A stretch of 64,000 nt of DNA from Hyphomicrobiaceae bacterium (GTDB lineage Bacteria; Pseudomonadota; Alphaproteobacteria; Rhizobiales; Xanthobacteraceae): the NCBI GenBank assembly GCA_021324465.1, contig JAJPJB010000065.1:1-64000 (forward strand), given 5' to 3'. Below, piece by piece: positions 62,146 through 64,000 of this stretch (the stretch's first letter is position 1; every line of letters begins with the position of its first letter). Both the position numbers and the translations under genes were made by a program. The notes beneath the pieces were generated by a model. It was given only the letters and a program-made list of their open reading frames with translations, was not told the origin of the DNA and did not search any database.

Positions 62146-63096
62146 TCAGGGTAACGGGGACTGCGGCGTGGTCGGCTGACCGCTGATCTTCGGCAGATCG
62201 GCGGCGCCGTTGTCGTTTTGCTGCGCCAGCTGCGCCTTGCTGGCAAGCGCGATGGTCAAATGCTGCGCCACTTCGGGCTGCATTTGCGCCAGGATCTCGG
62301 CCATGGTGCGCGGATTGATCTGCGAGGCAACGGCAATGAGCACGCTGTCGTCGAGGCCATTGAAGATTTTGGCGGCGTCGCGCGGCTTCATGTTCTCGTA
62401 CATCGTGATCAGCGACTTCAAGCGCGCGCTTTCGACTTCATCTTTCTGCTGCGTTTCGGTCTTGATCCGCGCTTCGACGTCTTTGAGCTCGGAAAGCTGC
62501 GCGGCTACGCGCTTCTCGGCGCTTTGAATCAGGCTTTCGCGAAGATCAAGCTCGCGCGCCCGCGCATCGAGCTCTTCACGGCGCTGCTGCAACCGTTCGA
62601 GGATGGCGCGCTCGGCACCGGTCGGCCGCGGCTGTCCCTGAGTCGGAATGACCGTGCCGCTGGGAAGCGGCTTTGTCTCCTTGCCTGGCGGCCCCTTCTT
62701 ATCCGCGCCATTGCCGTCCGGCTTGATCGCCGGCTTGCCCTCAGCTGCCGCCGGTCCCTTGACCGAGCCGGTAATATCCGGATTGTCCTTCGCAGCGAAA
62801 GCGCCCTGCGCCGCCTTCGGCGCAATGATCGGCGGCAGATCTTGCGCCGGCGTTGAACCCTTGCCGTCGGGGAAGTTGAACATCTGGGTAGCCCAGGACG
62901 ACGATGATCGGGACGCGGCCGGCGCGCCGGGTACGGCGCGTGTGATCGATACCTCGCCCGCGTCACCTGGCATTTTGTCGCCGCCGAATACAGCCGGGCC
63001 GTCCAGCACAAGGTCGGCGGTTTTGAGCGCAAGCAGACAGGCACTGGCAATCAGCGCGACCGGAATGAGCCGCAGATCGCGGTAGAAGCGGGTCAT
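62146..63096 (-). CDS. motE: MotE-like flagellar motor chaperone
   Basis: A 316-aa protein with one N-terminal membrane helix (LIPVALIASACLLALKTA), a Pro-rich periplasmic linker of about 140 residues, a coiled coil (LERLQQRREELDARARELDL, VAAQLSELKDVEARI) and a C-terminal MgtE_N-like domain (MYENMKPRDAAKIFNGLDD, INPRTMAEILAQMQPEV). This order is that of MotE/FlbB-type chaperones needed for stator assembly. The ATG overlaps the stop of the DUF6468 gene (ATGA). Gene set fliM-DUF6468-motE is a motor operon. Confidence 0.85.
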   Translation of the reverse strand: MTRFYRDLRLIPVALIASACLLALKTADLVLDGPAVFGGDKMPGDAGEVSITRAVPGAPAASRSSSSWATQMFNFPDGKGSTPAQDLPPIIAPKAAQGAFAAKDNPDITGSVKGPAAAEGKPAIKPDGNGADKKGPPGKETKPLPSGTVIPTQGQPRPTGAERAILERLQQRREELDARARELDLRESLIQSAEKRVAAQLSELKDVEARIKTETQQKDEVESARLKSLITMYENMKPRDAAKIFNGLDDSVLIAVASQINPRTMAEILAQMQPEVAQHLTIALASKAQLAQQNDNGAADLPKISGQPTTPQSPLP

Positions 63097-63593
63097 GCCG
63101 CAAGACCGTGCACTTTGCTTCGCAGTCGCTCGGCAAAGGCTTCGACCGCCGCGGCGACAGCGCTCGGGTCCGCCATCGACGCGAGCCTGGCTTTGCTCTC
63201 GGCCTTGCCATTCGCCTTGGCTTCGCCGTAGCGGAGGTTGTCCGGCAGGGCTTGATCCTCGCTGCGTCGCCCGGCGCTGACGATCTGCGACAGGCGGTTG
63301 AGCAGATCCTTGCCGGCCACCACCGCCCGGTCGATCTCGATATTGACGCGCTCGGCTTTGCGCAGCCGCTCGCCCAGCCCCATGTCGCATTCGTGCACGG
63401 TGATTTTCAGGCCGCCGATCGCACGCTCGGCGATCTCGGTCGCGGTGACCAGTTCGGATATCGTCGCGCGCAGCGACTGCTCGTCCGCCTTGAGCATTTT
63501 CAGACGGCGATTGAGCAGCATGCAGTAACCAATTGTCAGCACGAGCAGGATCGCGACCAGGCTGTCGATGATCACTCCAATGCCGCTAGTCAT
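63093..63593 (-). CDS. DUF6468 flagellar-cluster protein
   Basis: A 166-aa protein with one N-terminal membrane helix (GVIIDSLVAILLVLTIGYCM) and a helical domain with coiled-coil character (LKMLKADEQSLRATISELVT, AERAIGGLKITVHECDMGLG, LRKAERVNIEIDRAVVAGKD). DUF6468 proteins are found between fliM and motE homologs in Hyphomicrobiales; molecular role unknown. Both ends overlap neighbours by four bases (ATGA), indicating strong coupling. Confidence 0.85.
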   Translation of the reverse strand: MTSGIGVIIDSLVAILLVLTIGYCMLLNRRLKMLKADEQSLRATISELVTATEIAERAIGGLKITVHECDMGLGERLRKAERVNIEIDRAVVAGKDLLNRLSQIVSAGRRSEDQALPDNLRYGEAKANGKAESKARLASMADPSAVAAAVEAFAERLRSKVHGLAA

Positions 63594-64000
63594 GGTGTCT
63601 CCATCCGATTTCCCGAACCGCCCGCGCTTTCAAACATGGCAAGCGTCATGTTAGGCTTGCGCAGCGGCTTCGATATGCGCACCGCGACCCGATCGCCGAC
63701 GCGCCCCATCCGGCCTTCCGTCAGCGTCACGTCGCCGCAACGCACGATCACCGGCGTGTCCGCCTTCAGTTCCAGCATCAGCGTGTCGCCGACGTCCAAC
63801 TTCATGATCTGGTGAAGCGGCAGGTTTGCTTCATAAAGCACTGCATCGACTGAGATTTCCGCAAGCCCCAGCTCGGTCGCGAGATGCCCCTCCCAGGTCG
63901 GATCGCGGCCGAATTTTTCGCCCATGAACATTTGCAGCAGAACGTCGCGGATGGGCTCGATGGTCGCGTAAGGCAGCAAGAGCTCGATCGTGCCGCCGCG
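63590..64000 (-). CDS. fliM: Flagellar motor switch protein FliM (partial, C-terminal end)
   Basis: The last 136 residues of FliM; the gene continues past the right edge. The frame reads RGGTIELLLPYATIEPIRDV at the window edge, then QMFMGEKFGRDPTWEGHL, AEISVDAVLYEANLPLHQIM and a C-terminal SpoA domain (LDVGDTLMLELKADTPVIVR, GRVGDRVAVRISKPL). FliM of the C-ring binds phospho-CheY and controls rotation. Its stop overlaps the DUF6468 start by four bases. Confidence 0.95.
   Translation of the reverse strand, partial: RGGTIELLLPYATIEPIRDVLLQMFMGEKFGRDPTWEGHLATELGLAEISVDAVLYEANLPLHQIMKLDVGDTLMLELKADTPVIVRCGDVTLTEGRMGRVGDRVAVRISKPLRKPNMTLAMFESAGGSGNRMETP

Overview
The window is about 64 kb of GC-rich chromosome from an alphaproteobacterium, most likely a Hyphomicrobiales member near Bradyrhizobium, Pseudolabrys or Rhodoplanes (Nitrobacteraceae/Xanthobacteraceae). 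Supporting signs are a Porin_2-type major porin, a cckA gene next to flhB-fliR-fliQ-fliE-flgC-flgB, a fliM-DUF6468-MotE motor cluster, TTAA-N7-TTAA CtrA boxes, many solute-binding proteins, and GC-rich palindromic repeats of the kind seen in those genomes. This placement is inference from gene content, with no database search. Apart from one tRNA-Ser(GCU) I see no other RNA genes, and no phage, insertion sequence or CRISPR array.

Layout, left to right. 1-2.6 kb: part of a dispersed repeat, a terminator, a porin and tRNA-Ser. 2.6-3.6 kb: a VapBC toxin-antitoxin pair with a perfect operator palindrome and, beside it, a decayed second copy of the vapB start region. 3.6-10.4 kb: a TPR-methyltransferase, a Sel1 protein, a DUF2147 protein, a TPR/SPINDLY-type O-GlcNAc transferase, a YfcG-like GST and a 23-aa lysine-rich mini-protein. 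11-13 kb: gatB and a secreted eight-cysteine protein. 13-20.1 kb: a minus-strand set that looks like gentisate-type aromatic catabolism (FAH hydrolase, solute-binding protein, Tat-exported ThDP enzyme, cytochrome c, FMN reductase, SDR, gentisate dioxygenase). 20.3-22.7 kb: a glycine-betaine-type ABC transporter. 22.7-25.1 kb: egtB-egtD for ergothioneine.

25.4-30.1 kb: a deacetylase-like protein, a lytic transglycosylase, and exbB-exbD-tonB behind a Zur-like box. 30.2-33.1 kb: a beta-hydroxyacid dehydrogenase, an EboE-like TIM-barrel protein and 2.2 tandem copies of a 160-bp repeat. 33.1-37.5 kb: two solute-binding-like proteins without signal peptides around a nitronate monooxygenase, divergent from an IclR regulator, with a tandem 19-bp repeat between them. 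37.5-42.2 kb: small proteins, a Gfo/Idh oxidoreductase, a DoxX-like protein, a GST, a frameshifted cupin gene and a short Tim44-N-like membrane protein.

42.4-50.6 kb: cckA and the flagellar genes flhB, fliR, fliQ, fliE, flgC, flgB (minus strand) and fliO, fliP (plus strand), with CtrA-like boxes between flgB and fliO. CckA starts the phosphorelay that controls CtrA, so kinase and probable targets sit together. 50.7-54.1 kb: a zinc-ribbon protein and a cupin/alcohol dehydrogenase/solute-binding protein operon. 54.3-64 kb: a 1259-aa TPR protein behind another CtrA box, CorA, a PAS-GGDEF-EAL enzyme and the motor cluster motE-DUF6468-fliM, with fliM running off the right edge.
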